A DNA stretch of 64,000 nt from Engelhardtia mirabilis. GTDB lineage: Bacteria > Planctomycetota > UBA1135 > GCA-002686595. Both the position numbers and the translations under genes were made by a program. The DNA is taken from contig NZ_CP036287.1 of assembly GCF_007748095.1 (NCBI RefSeq), forward strand, positions 868,001 through 932,000, given 5' to 3'. How positions within the stretch are numbered: the stretch's first letter is position 1; every line of letters starts with the position of its first letter. The notes beneath the pieces were generated by a model. That model was not told the origin of the DNA and made no database searches. It saw nothing but the letters and a program-made list of their open reading frames with translations. Positions 25,431-32,758 of this stretch are shown here, piece after piece.

Positions 25431-25870
25431 GCCTGCTCGTCGTCCACGCCGCGGCGACCTGGGCCCTGTTCGGGCTGATCTGGATGGTTCAGCTCGTGCA
25501 CTACCCGCTCTACGCCCTGGTCGGCGCGCGGGAGTTCCCCGCCTTCGAAGCCAGCCACGCGCGCCGCATCACGCCCCTGGTCGCCCCCTTGATGGGGCTC
25601 GAGCTGGTCACCGGGGGGCTGCTGGCCCTGGATCCGCCCAGCGCGGCCGACGCCCTGCCGCTGCGTGTGGGCTTCGGCCTGATCGTCGCGATCTGGCTCT
25701 CGACGGCCCTTTTGCAGATTCCCTGCCACGCGCGCCTCGAGCGCTCCTTCGACCCCGCGACCCACCGACTCCTGGTGGCTACCAATTGGCTGCGGACGGC
25801 CGCGTGGACCGTCCGAGCGGGGCTCGTGGCCGTCGTCCTCGAGGGGGCGACCGCCGCTGGCCGGTCCTGA
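25427..25870 (+). CDS. Small four-helix membrane protein
   Basis: 147 residues with GTG start 25427 overlapping the preceding stop. Four hydrophobic segments are visible (AAATWALFGLIWMVQL, LVAPLMGLELVTGGLLAL, GFGLIVAIWLSTALLQ, AGLVAVVLEG). Conserved-looking polar positions include HYPLY and ASHARRITPLV in helices 1-2. It resembles small uncharacterised integral membrane proteins encoded beside LitR-type clusters. Co-translation with the flavin oxidoreductase suggests a membrane partner or lipid-related role, but this is inference. Confidence 0.65.
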   Translation: MSLLVVHAAATWALFGLIWMVQLVHYPLYALVGAREFPAFEASHARRITPLVAPLMGLELVTGGLLALDPPSAADALPLRVGFGLIVAIWLSTALLQIPCHARLERSFDPATHRLLVATNWLRTAAWTVRAGLVAVVLEGATAAGRS

Positions 25871-25871
25871 C

Positions 25872-26906
25872 TCAACCCTCTTGGGTGTGAACCACGAAGA
25901 AGGTGCGGTCCCCTCCGGCCGCGGCCAGGACCACGTACTCGTCCACGGAGACCGAGACCGAGGTCGAGACCCGCGTCTCGCGGTTCGGACCGTCGGCGTT
26001 GCGGCGGGAGTTGACGTACAGGGAGCAGTCGCCGAGGAAGATCTCGCCGGAGCCCTGGTCGTAGCCCGACGGCTTGGCGGAGAAGGAGAGGTCTTCACCA
26101 TCCCGCAGGGTGCTCTCGAGCTTGACCTGGTTGTTGCCCACGGCGGTTCGGACCGAGGCGCTGCCGAGTAGGTCGAAGTTCGTGCCGGGCACAAGTTGGG
26201 CCAGGCCGTTGACGAGTTCCCCGGGCAGGCCCGCGGAGGTCGGACCCTCGTGGGGCGCGATGGCGTAGATCGTGAGCAGCACCTGCTTGCGCGGCAGGTC
26301 GATGCTCCGCAAGAGTTCGACGGCTCGCGCGACTTGGGCTTCAGTGCCGCGCAGCAGCAGCGAGCCGACCTCGTAGAGCGGGATGGCTTCCAGCCCGATA
26401 CCGGAACCCGGGGGCTGGCCTGCGACAGAGTTGAAGGCCGTCGGCAGTTCGATGTGTCGCGGCGTGTAGGTGACGGTCGTGGACTCCGGCGCGGCTTCCC
26501 GCGACATGCGGTGCTTGCGTTCCAGACCGACCTTCAGGTCGAGCTCGCGCAGGATGCCGAGAACCTGCGCGCGACCGGCGGGCACGTCGATTACCGCGAT
26601 GCTGTCACCCAGGGGAATCAGGCGATCGCGATTCTCGACGACGCTCACGTTGGGACCGGTGCCGCGCACGGCGATCCGGTTGTTGGTGAGCTGCCCCGCG
26701 ATCGTGATCAGTTCGTGGCTCGAGGTGTACTCCGGAACGAAGACGTCGATCCCGAGCTCGCTGGCGTCGACCGACCCTTCCCACAGCTCGTAGTTGGAGT
26801 GTCCGGGGAGGTACGGGTTCTCCACCGGTTCCTCCTTCGGGCTGTTGATCGTCTGCGGGGCGCAGAGCAAGAGGGCCAGCAGGGGCGAGAGCAGTGCGGT
26901 CATCAT
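25872..26906 (-). CDS. Exported secretin-N-domain-like protein
   Basis: 344 residues, starting ATG 26906 (ATGA overlap with the preceding gene) or ATG 26903. The signal peptide is TALLSPLLALLLCAPQ. The middle alternates beta and alpha elements ending in IDVPAGRAQVLGILRELD and LRGTEAQVARAVELLRSIDL, the NolW/secretin short-domain pattern in which a strand is followed by the helix 'AQVxxAxELLRxID'. The C-terminal part has beta strands (KQVLLTIYAIA) but no full secretin pore region is apparent. It may be a periplasmic N-domain partner of a secretion or pilus system. It is the last gene of a sigma/membrane-partner operon. Confidence 0.65.
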   Translation of the reverse strand: MMTALLSPLLALLLCAPQTINSPKEEPVENPYLPGHSNYELWEGSVDASELGIDVFVPEYTSSHELITIAGQLTNNRIAVRGTGPNVSVVENRDRLIPLGDSIAVIDVPAGRAQVLGILRELDLKVGLERKHRMSREAAPESTTVTYTPRHIELPTAFNSVAGQPPGSGIGLEAIPLYEVGSLLLRGTEAQVARAVELLRSIDLPRKQVLLTIYAIAPHEGPTSAGLPGELVNGLAQLVPGTNFDLLGSASVRTAVGNNQVKLESTLRDGEDLSFSAKPSGYDQGSGEIFLGDCSLYVNSRRNADGPNRETRVSTSVSVSVDEYVVLAAAGGDRTFFVVHTQEG

Positions 26907-27658
26907 CGAAGTTCTCCGTTGGTTCGGTTGGTGTCGTCGAGGTCGGGTTGAATCAAGATCATCCGCACGCGGCCCGAGCGGAGCTCGAAGCCGTCGCGGT
27001 GGATCTGCACGCTGGGCCGCGGCGTGCCGGAGCCTGGGCCCGCGCCGGTGTCCGAGGTCGAGGCGCCCGCGTCGGGCAGGCCGGTTCGAGCGGTCGAGGA
27101 CGCAGGACCGTCGTCGACCGACGCGACCTCGACGGATCCGCCGGCCAAACCATCAGCTGAACCGCTTCCCGGGCCACCGCTGCCGTTCGTGCCGAGCAGG
27201 TCGGGACGCACCAGCAGCAACCCGATCGCCGCCGCGCTGGCCAGCAGTGGCACCAACAGGAGCAGTCGTCCCCGCGCGCGTCGCGGCGGCCTCAGCTCGG
27301 CGGGGACCAGGGCCGCGGACCAGGCCTGACGGGCCCAGGCGACGATCGGATCTCGGTCCCGTTCCGCGCTGGGTGCAGGCGGCGCCACGTTGCTCCACGC
27401 GGCTCGGGTCCAGGTCAGGACCGGATCGTCATTCGCCCCTTGGAGGAACTCGTCGGAGGCGAGCTGGTGCGAGGGACGTCCATCCGACGGCTGCCGGTCC
27501 GCTGCGTCGATCCGCGAGGGCCGTTCGAGCTGGCTCCAGGCGGCGCGCATCCAGGCCAGCGCGGCAGCCTCGCGTTCGTCGACGCGCTCGCTCTCGGCGG
27601 GCGGTTGAACCTCGCGCCAGGAACGCGCCAGGTCGTCCAGGGGATCGCGCTCGTTCAC
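26903..27658 (-). CDS. Membrane protein, probable anti-sigma partner
   Basis: 251 residues from GTG 27658, overlapping the sigma stop (GTGA). The cytoplasmic ~125 residues contain three repeats around WxRAAW (LAWMRAAWSQLE, LTWTRAAWSNVA, VAWARQAWSAAL). One membrane helix follows (LLLLVPLLASAAAIGLLLV), then a Gly/Ser-rich periplasmic linker and a short final strand region. There is no zinc-finger HxxxCxxC motif, so assignment as anti-sigma rests on topology and on coupling to an ECF sigma gene. The threefold WxRAAW repeat is unusual and could be the sigma-binding element. Confidence 0.6.
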   Translation of the reverse strand: MNERDPLDDLARSWREVQPPAESERVDEREAAALAWMRAAWSQLERPSRIDAADRQPSDGRPSHQLASDEFLQGANDDPVLTWTRAAWSNVAPPAPSAERDRDPIVAWARQAWSAALVPAELRPPRRARGRLLLLVPLLASAAAIGLLLVRPDLLGTNGSGGPGSGSADGLAGGSVEVASVDDGPASSTARTGLPDAGASTSDTGAGPGSGTPRPSVQIHRDGFELRSGRVRMILIQPDLDDTNRTNGELR

Positions 27659-28242
27659 AGGGCACCTCCCCCGAAGGCGAAGCCGGCCGGCAATCGATCC
27701 GCCAGGGCGTCGCGCAAGCGGCGACGCGCCATGCAGAGCATCGCGCGCACGGTGGCCGGCTTGACCTCGAGTTGGGTGGCCACCAGTTCGGAGTCCATGC
27801 CCTCCAGGTCGTGCAGCACGAAGGCCTCGCGTTCACGGGGCGGCAAGAGCGCCAGGGCGGCGGCCAGGGCCGTGCGCAGCTCCTCGGCCTGGGCCACGTC
27901 CGAGGGGTCGGGCAGGATCGCCGCGGTGTCGCCCGCGGCGATCTGCTCGTGGTGCTCGCGGCGCGTGCGCCGCCGGATCCGATCGCGACACAAGTTCAGA
28001 ACCAGGGTGTTGCGCCAGGGCTCATAGGGTCGCTGCGGATCCCAGCTCTCGATCCGATCGCGCAGACGCAGCAGCGCGTCCTGCGTCACGTCGTCAGCCT
28101 CGGCCGAGTCGGCCAGGAACCCCAAACACAGCCTGTACACGACCGGCCGTTCGAGCTCGAACCAGGTCGCAATGGCGTCGGGAGCCCCGTCGCGGAGCTC
28201 CCGTGCCCGCAGGCCGGCGTCGTTCATCGGGGCCTGGTCCAT
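27655..28242 (-). CDS. ECF RNA polymerase sigma factor
   Basis: 195 residues from ATG 28242; ATG 28227 is an alternative. Region 2 shows YRLCLGFLADSAEADDVTQD and LVLNLCRDRIRRRTRR. Region 4 shows LLPPREREAFVLHDLEGMDS, ELVATQLEVKPATVRAMLCM and ARRRLRDALA. The region-4 recognition helix is complete, unlike the divergent sigma at 21367. It begins a three-gene overlapping operon with a membrane partner and an exported secretin-like protein, a compact signal-response module. Divergent from the type III PKS operon by 83 bp. Confidence 0.92.
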   Translation of the reverse strand: MDQAPMNDAGLRARELRDGAPDAIATWFELERPVVYRLCLGFLADSAEADDVTQDALLRLRDRIESWDPQRPYEPWRNTLVLNLCRDRIRRRTRREHHEQIAAGDTAAILPDPSDVAQAEELRTALAAALALLPPREREAFVLHDLEGMDSELVATQLEVKPATVRAMLCMARRRLRDALADRLPAGFAFGGGAL

Positions 28243-28325
28243 GTTCGAGTTACGCCAGTCGCCTCGGGGGCGCTGGTCCACTTCCCCGCTATTCCTCGAG
28301 TTCGGGCACACTGGGTCCCGTGGGA

Positions 28326-29213
28326 GTGACCCTGGCAGAGGTGTGGGATGGGATTGCTGATCGCCGCCTGGAGGCGGAGGTCATGGACGACCCCAGTCTG
28401 CCTGAAGCCGAGCATCGGGCGGCGCTGAGGGGCCTGGCCCGCCTGAACGCCTGGAGTGCCAGCGACCGGGCCCTGTTCGCGCCCATTCGCCAGCTCTCCC
28501 TCGAGCTCGGGCGACCGGTGCGGCTCCTGGACGTGGCCTGTGGCGGGGGCGACCAACTCGTGCGCCTGGCCCGCCGCGCGCGCCGCGCAGGCATCGACCT
28601 GCGGCCCGCCGGCTGCGACCTGAGCACGGTGGCCCTCGACGTCTCCGCCGACCGCGCCCGCCGAGCCGGGTTCGAGGTGCGCTTCTTCCAGCGCGACGTC
28701 ATCACCGAAGGCATCCCCCGCGGCTACGACGTGATCGTCTGCTCGCTCTTCGTCCATCACCTCTCGGACGACGATGCGGCAGAACTCTTCGCGGCGATCG
28801 AGGAAGCCTCGCCGCGCCTGGCCCTGATCCAGGACCTGCGCCGCCTCAAGCGCGGAGCCCTGCTGGCGGCGGCGGCTTCGCGCCTCCTGACCCGCTCGGA
28901 AGTCGTGCGCACCGACTCGCTGCTCTCCGTCGGCGCGGCCTTCGAGCTCGACGAGATCGAGCACATGTCGCAACAGGCGGGCATGTACACCTCGAGGTTG
29001 CGTCGCGTCTGGCCCCTGCGCTGGCAGCTCGAATGGCGGCCCCGGATCCGCAGCGGTGACACGGAGGAGTTGCTGCTCTCGCCGCACCCCCGCGACCTGC
29101 CGTCGCCCGCGATCGTGCGGCCCCGGCCCGTGGACGCGAACCGTGGGCGCGGGGACGCGCCGGACGACGACCCGGCGACGGTCGCCGGTCGCGCCGACCT
29201 GGCCCAGCCCTGA
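28326..29213 (+). CDS. SAM-dependent methyltransferase of the PKS operon
   Basis: 295 residues from GTG 28326 (GTG 28320 and ATG 28383 are alternatives; GGAGGCGGAGG precedes the latter). The SAM-binding motif I is RLLDVACGGGDQLVRLARRA, motif post-I is AGCDLSTVALDVS and motif IV is YDVIVCSLFVHHLSDDD. This UbiE-like class is often encoded next to type III PKS and FAD oxygenase/reductase genes in Actinobacteria and Planctomycetota. It likely methylates the aromatic product of the PKS three genes downstream. The C-terminal ~45 residues are disordered-looking (Arg/Pro/Asp). Confidence 0.85.
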   Translation: MTLAEVWDGIADRRLEAEVMDDPSLPEAEHRAALRGLARLNAWSASDRALFAPIRQLSLELGRPVRLLDVACGGGDQLVRLARRARRAGIDLRPAGCDLSTVALDVSADRARRAGFEVRFFQRDVITEGIPRGYDVIVCSLFVHHLSDDDAAELFAAIEEASPRLALIQDLRRLKRGALLAAAASRLLTRSEVVRTDSLLSVGAAFELDEIEHMSQQAGMYTSRLRRVWPLRWQLEWRPRIRSGDTEELLLSPHPRDLPSPAIVRPRPVDANRGRGDAPDDDPATVAGRADLAQP

Positions 29214-29265
29214 GCGTTCGATTCGGCCGGCGCGCTCCGATCGGCGATCGCGTAGCCTCGCGCCG

Positions 29266-30408
29266 ATGACGGGTACCAAAGCCACCACCGACTTCGACGT
29301 CGTGGTGGTCGGCGCCGGTCCGGCCGGGGCGGCCACGGCGATCCGCAGCGCCGGCCTGGGCCATTCGACCCTCTTGGTCGACCGTGCGCAGTTCCCACGG
29401 GACAAGGTCTGTGGTTCGTGTCTGCACCCGCGCGCGGTGGCCGATTTGCGCGAACTCTCCGTGCAGGCCTCCGCCGAAGCCCTGGGGGCCGTGCCCCTGG
29501 AGCGCGCGCGGATCGGCGCCTCGGGACGCTGGGCCGAACTGCCGGTCGCGGGGGCCGCGGCCCTCTCCCGTTGGCGACTGGACGCCGCCTTGATCGACGT
29601 GGCACAGCTCGCCGGAGCCCAGGTGCGAACCGGCGTCGCCGCCCGAGTGGAGCCCAACGAGCCCGGCAGCGGTCGCCGCCGGGTGCGGCTCGGCGGCGGC
29701 GACGAGGTCGTCGAGGCGAGCCTGTTGATCGCGGCCGATGGACTCGGCGGCGCGCTCCTGGCCCGCGTCGGCGAGGTCACGGCCCCGTCGGACGATGGCG
29801 CGCGGGTCGGCTTGGGGGCGACCTTCGACGACGGTGGCGAGCTCGACCTGCCCGCGGGTCGCGTCGACCTGGGGGTTGGGCGCTCGGGCTATGTGGGCCT
29901 GGTGCGGCTCGAGGACGGGCGCGTCGACCTGGCGGCCGCCGCCGACCCCAGCGCCCTGCGGGCGGTCGGCGCGGCGGCAGCGGTGGCCGCCGTTGCCCGC
30001 GAATGCGGCCTGGTCCTGCCAGCCGCCTGCGTCGACGCGAGCTGGGCCGGCACGCCCTCCCTGACGCGCCACGCCGAGAGGCCCTTCGCCGAGCGCGCCC
30101 TGGCCGTGGGCGACGCGGCGGGCTACGTCGAGCCCTTCACCGGCGAGGGCATCGCCTGGGCCCTGGCCAGCGCGCGGGTGACTGCTGAACACCTCACCAG
30201 GCTCCTGGAAGGCTGGAGCCCGGAGGCGGCGCAGGATTGGGCACGGGCCCAGGGCGCGGAACTCGATACGGCGCGGCGGCGCTGCGCGCTGGTCGCTGGC
30301 TTCGTGCGCCACCCGGCTTGGGTCGCTGCCCTCGTGCCGGTCGTCGCGCGCTCGCGGGTAATCGCGTCACTGGTTGCGCGGTTCGGTTACGGTCGGGCGC
30401 ACGAATGA
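29266..30408 (+). CDS. FAD-dependent oxidoreductase, geranylgeranyl-reductase-like
   Basis: 380 residues. The dinucleotide-binding motif is DVVVVGAGPAGAATAIRSA, followed by PRDKVCGSCLHPRAV, typical of geranylgeranyl-reductase/halogenase-type flavoproteins. The second FAD motif is AVGDAAGYVEPFTGEGIAWA. It overlaps the PKS start (ATGA), so the two are co-translated. It probably hydroxylates, oxidises or reduces the polyketide ring or chain. A TAGCCT hexamer (29253-29258) lies 7 bp before the start but without a good -35. Confidence 0.88.
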   Translation: MTGTKATTDFDVVVVGAGPAGAATAIRSAGLGHSTLLVDRAQFPRDKVCGSCLHPRAVADLRELSVQASAEALGAVPLERARIGASGRWAELPVAGAAALSRWRLDAALIDVAQLAGAQVRTGVAARVEPNEPGSGRRRVRLGGGDEVVEASLLIAADGLGGALLARVGEVTAPSDDGARVGLGATFDDGGELDLPAGRVDLGVGRSGYVGLVRLEDGRVDLAAAADPSALRAVGAAAAVAAVARECGLVLPAACVDASWAGTPSLTRHAERPFAERALAVGDAAGYVEPFTGEGIAWALASARVTAEHLTRLLEGWSPEAAQDWARAQGAELDTARRRCALVAGFVRHPAWVAALVPVVARSRVIASLVARFGYGRAHE

Positions 30409-31490
30409 CCACCCACATGATCGGCGTCGGAACCGCCCTGCCCCCGGTCGCCGTGCCCCAGGCACGCGCGGCCGAGATGCTCGGCGAGCTTCTGCCCGAA
30501 GGTGACCGTCGGGCGCGCAGCGCCGCCGCCCTCTTCCGACGCACCGGAGTGCGCTCCCGACACAGCGTGCTGGCGGAAGTCGATGGTGCGGGGAAGGTCC
30601 ACCAGACCTTCTTCCCCCTGCGCGATCCCCTCGGCCCCGGCACCGCCGCGCGCATGTCGGCCTACTGCGAGCTGGCGCCGGGTCTGGCGGCCGAGGCCGC
30701 GCGCGCCGCTCTGGCCGACGCGGGTCCCGAGGCCGGCCAAGCGGCATCGATCACCCACCTCGTGACCGTCTCCTGCACCGGCTTCGGCGCTCCGGGCGTC
30801 GACCGTCGCTTGATCGACGACCTGGGCCTCTCGCCCTCGGTGGAGCGCACCAACGTGGGCTTCATGGGTTGCCACGGCGCGCTCAACGGCCTGCGCGTGG
30901 CGCGCGCCTTCGTGGAGGCGGACCCGCGCGCCCGGGTGCTGTTGGTCGCGGTCGAGCTGTCGTCGCTCCACGTCCAGCCCGGTGGGGGCGAGGGCCAGGT
31001 CGTCGCCAACGCGCTCTTCGCCGACGGCGCCGCGGCCCTGGTCCTTGGTTCCGAGCCGGCCGGACGCGCCTGGCCCGTGCGGGCCTGCGGCTCGCGCCTG
31101 TTCCCGGCCAGCGAGGCGCTGATGAGTTGGCAGGTGGGCGACCACGGCTTCGACATCTCGCTCTCGGCCCAGGTGCCCGACGCGATCGAAGGCGCGCTGA
31201 TGCCGTGGTTCGGGGAGTGGCTGGGCGAGAGTGGCCTGCGCGTCGAGGACGTGGCCTCCTGGGCCGTGCACCCCGGCGGTCCGCGCATCGTCGACTCCGT
31301 CCAATCGGTCCTGGGCCTGGCGGCCGACGATGTGGAGGTCTCGCGCGAGATCCTGGCCGAGCTCGGGAACATGTCGTCCCCCACGGTGCTGTTCATCCTG
31401 AAGCGACTGATGGAGCGCGGCGCGCGGCGACCCTGCGTCGCCATGGCCTTCGGTCCCGGTCTGTTCGCCGAAGTCGCGCTCTTCGTGTGA
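30405..31490 (+). CDS. Type III polyketide synthase
   Basis: 361 residues, near the usual ~350-400 for chalcone/stilbene-synthase-like enzymes. The catalytic triad is visible: Cys in GFMGCHGALNGLRVA, His in WAVHPGGPRIVDSV and Asn in GNMSSPTVLFILKRL. The C-terminal GPGLFAEVALF matches the family GFGPGL motif. It condenses acyl-CoA starters with malonyl-CoA, typically giving alkylpyrones or alkylresorcinols. ATG 30405 overlaps the upstream stop. The methyltransferase and flavoprotein partners suggest a methylated, oxidised phenolic lipid or quinone, as inferred for similar cassettes. Confidence 0.93.
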   Translation: MTTHMIGVGTALPPVAVPQARAAEMLGELLPEGDRRARSAAALFRRTGVRSRHSVLAEVDGAGKVHQTFFPLRDPLGPGTAARMSAYCELAPGLAAEAARAALADAGPEAGQAASITHLVTVSCTGFGAPGVDRRLIDDLGLSPSVERTNVGFMGCHGALNGLRVARAFVEADPRARVLLVAVELSSLHVQPGGGEGQVVANALFADGAAALVLGSEPAGRAWPVRACGSRLFPASEALMSWQVGDHGFDISLSAQVPDAIEGALMPWFGEWLGESGLRVEDVASWAVHPGGPRIVDSVQSVLGLAADDVEVSREILAELGNMSSPTVLFILKRLMERGARRPCVAMAFGPGLFAEVALFV

Positions 31491-32152
31491 TCTACCACGA
31501 CCGAGAACTGCCGGTGGTGCTGCCGCGGCGCGGCGCCGTATTCACCCTCGAGGGCTTGACGATGCTGGCCGGCGCCCTCGGCGGTGCCTTTCTCGAGTCG
31601 AGTGTCGATCGCCTCGTGGCCGGCGCCCTGGCCCTCGTGCTGGCCCTGCCGTCGCTTTGGATCGCTCGGCGTTTCGCCGCCATGGGCTCCGCGCGACGCT
31701 GGCGCCAGGGGTTGGTCCTGGGCGTTGCCGTGTGCCTGGGAGTGGGCGTGGCGATGGGCGGCCCGGCGCTGGCGATGCTGGGAGTCTTCGCCTCTCTTCT
31801 GCTCGGCGAGGCCGGCGCCGTCGCAGCCACGGCCGCCCCTTGGCCGCGGGAGTTGGCGGGTTGGCGCCCGGTGTTCGTGGTCTCGGTGCGCCTGTTCGGC
31901 GTGGTCTCCGCCGCGGTATCAGTGGGCTCGTCGCCCTTCACCGGCATGGCTGCCGGCGCCCTGGCGGCCGTGGTGGTGATGCTGATGGCCCTGCCGTGGA
32001 TGTTCCCGGCTCCCGATGAGGTCGTCGTCGAGGGCGCACGCGTCCCGGCTCGCCGCGGGCCTTGTCCGCGCTGCGGCGTCCCCGTCGACTGGCCCAGGAC
32101 TCGCGCGGGCTCCTGCAGCGCCTGCGGACTGGTGCAGCGCCACCCGGGGTGA
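31487..32152 (+). CDS. Membrane protein with C-terminal zinc ribbon
   Basis: 221 residues from GTG 31487, overlapping the PKS stop (GTGA). Five to six transmembrane helices fill residues ~20-180, and the tail is cytoplasmic-looking with CPRCGVPVDWPRTRAG followed by SCSACG, a four-Cys zinc ribbon. I do not recognise the family. Being coupled to a type III PKS, it may help place or move the lipid product in the membrane. A later ATG at 31561 would remove about 25 residues. Confidence 0.65.
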   Translation: MIYHDRELPVVLPRRGAVFTLEGLTMLAGALGGAFLESSVDRLVAGALALVLALPSLWIARRFAAMGSARRWRQGLVLGVAVCLGVGVAMGGPALAMLGVFASLLLGEAGAVAATAAPWPRELAGWRPVFVVSVRLFGVVSAAVSVGSSPFTGMAAGALAAVVVMLMALPWMFPAPDEVVVEGARVPARRGPCPRCGVPVDWPRTRAGSCSACGLVQRHPG

Positions 32153-32239
32153 CCGGTGCCGGCGGCTGGCGACGACGGGGGGCGAGCGCTCGACCGGTCA
32201 GGCGGGCGAATCGCGCTTTCGCTCGACCCGCGATCGGTC

Positions 32240-32575
32240 TCAGACCCGCGTCCCACGCCACAGCCTGGCGAGGGTCGAGTGCACGTCCATCCAGGCTTCG
32301 CGCTCGGCCGTTGCGGCGCGCTTGCCGCTAGCCCTCAGCCGGTAGTACTTACGCTTGCGCCCGGTCTCCGCCGAGCGCTTCCAGCGCGCTTGGATCAGCT
32401 CTTCGTCCTCCAGCCGGTGCAACACCGGGTAGAGCATGCCCTCGCTCCATTCGAGCTTGCCCTCCGAGAGATCGCGCACCCGGCGGATCAGGGAGTACCC
32501 ATAGTCCTCGCCGTCGGCGAGCAGTGAGAGCAACAGCGGTCGTGCCGACGCTGCGACGAGTTCCTTCGAGGCCAT
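32240..32575 (-). CDS. PadR-family transcriptional regulator
   Basis: 111 residues, normal for stand-alone PadR. The winged helix shows LLLSLLADGEDYGYSLIRRV, EGMLYPVLHRLEDEELIQAR and RKRKYYRLRASGKRA, including the GxLYPxLxRLE signature. The family acts as dimeric repressors sensing phenolics or drugs. It is a single gene convergent with the PKS operon (88 bp from its last stop), so regulation of that operon is possible. A TTGTAG/TATGAG pair lies just upstream. Confidence 0.9.
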   Translation of the reverse strand: MASKELVAASARPLLLSLLADGEDYGYSLIRRVRDLSEGKLEWSEGMLYPVLHRLEDEELIQARWKRSAETGRKRKYYRLRASGKRAATAEREAWMDVHSTLARLWRGTRV

Positions 32576-32580
32576 GGACG

Positions 32581-32608
32581 CTCATAGCACCGTCTGGCCG
32601 GGCTACAA
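32581..32608 (-). promoter_or_regulatory. Candidate promoter of padR-type gene
   Basis: On the reverse strand TTGTAG (32608-32603), a 16-bp spacer and TATGAG (32586-32581) end 5 bp before ATG 32575. This predicts an essentially leaderless transcript. Confidence 0.45.
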
Positions 32609-32758
32609 CGACCACGGCCCAGCCAACAGGACACATACGTTCCTGGGTGTGCCAAGCCTCGGACAACGATCGCGCGGCGGCGAGCCGGGGGAAGGCCTGC
32701 CCGCCCTCTGGACGCGGACCCTGGTGGCTCGGCGCGGATCCTGGCGACCGCCGGTCCG

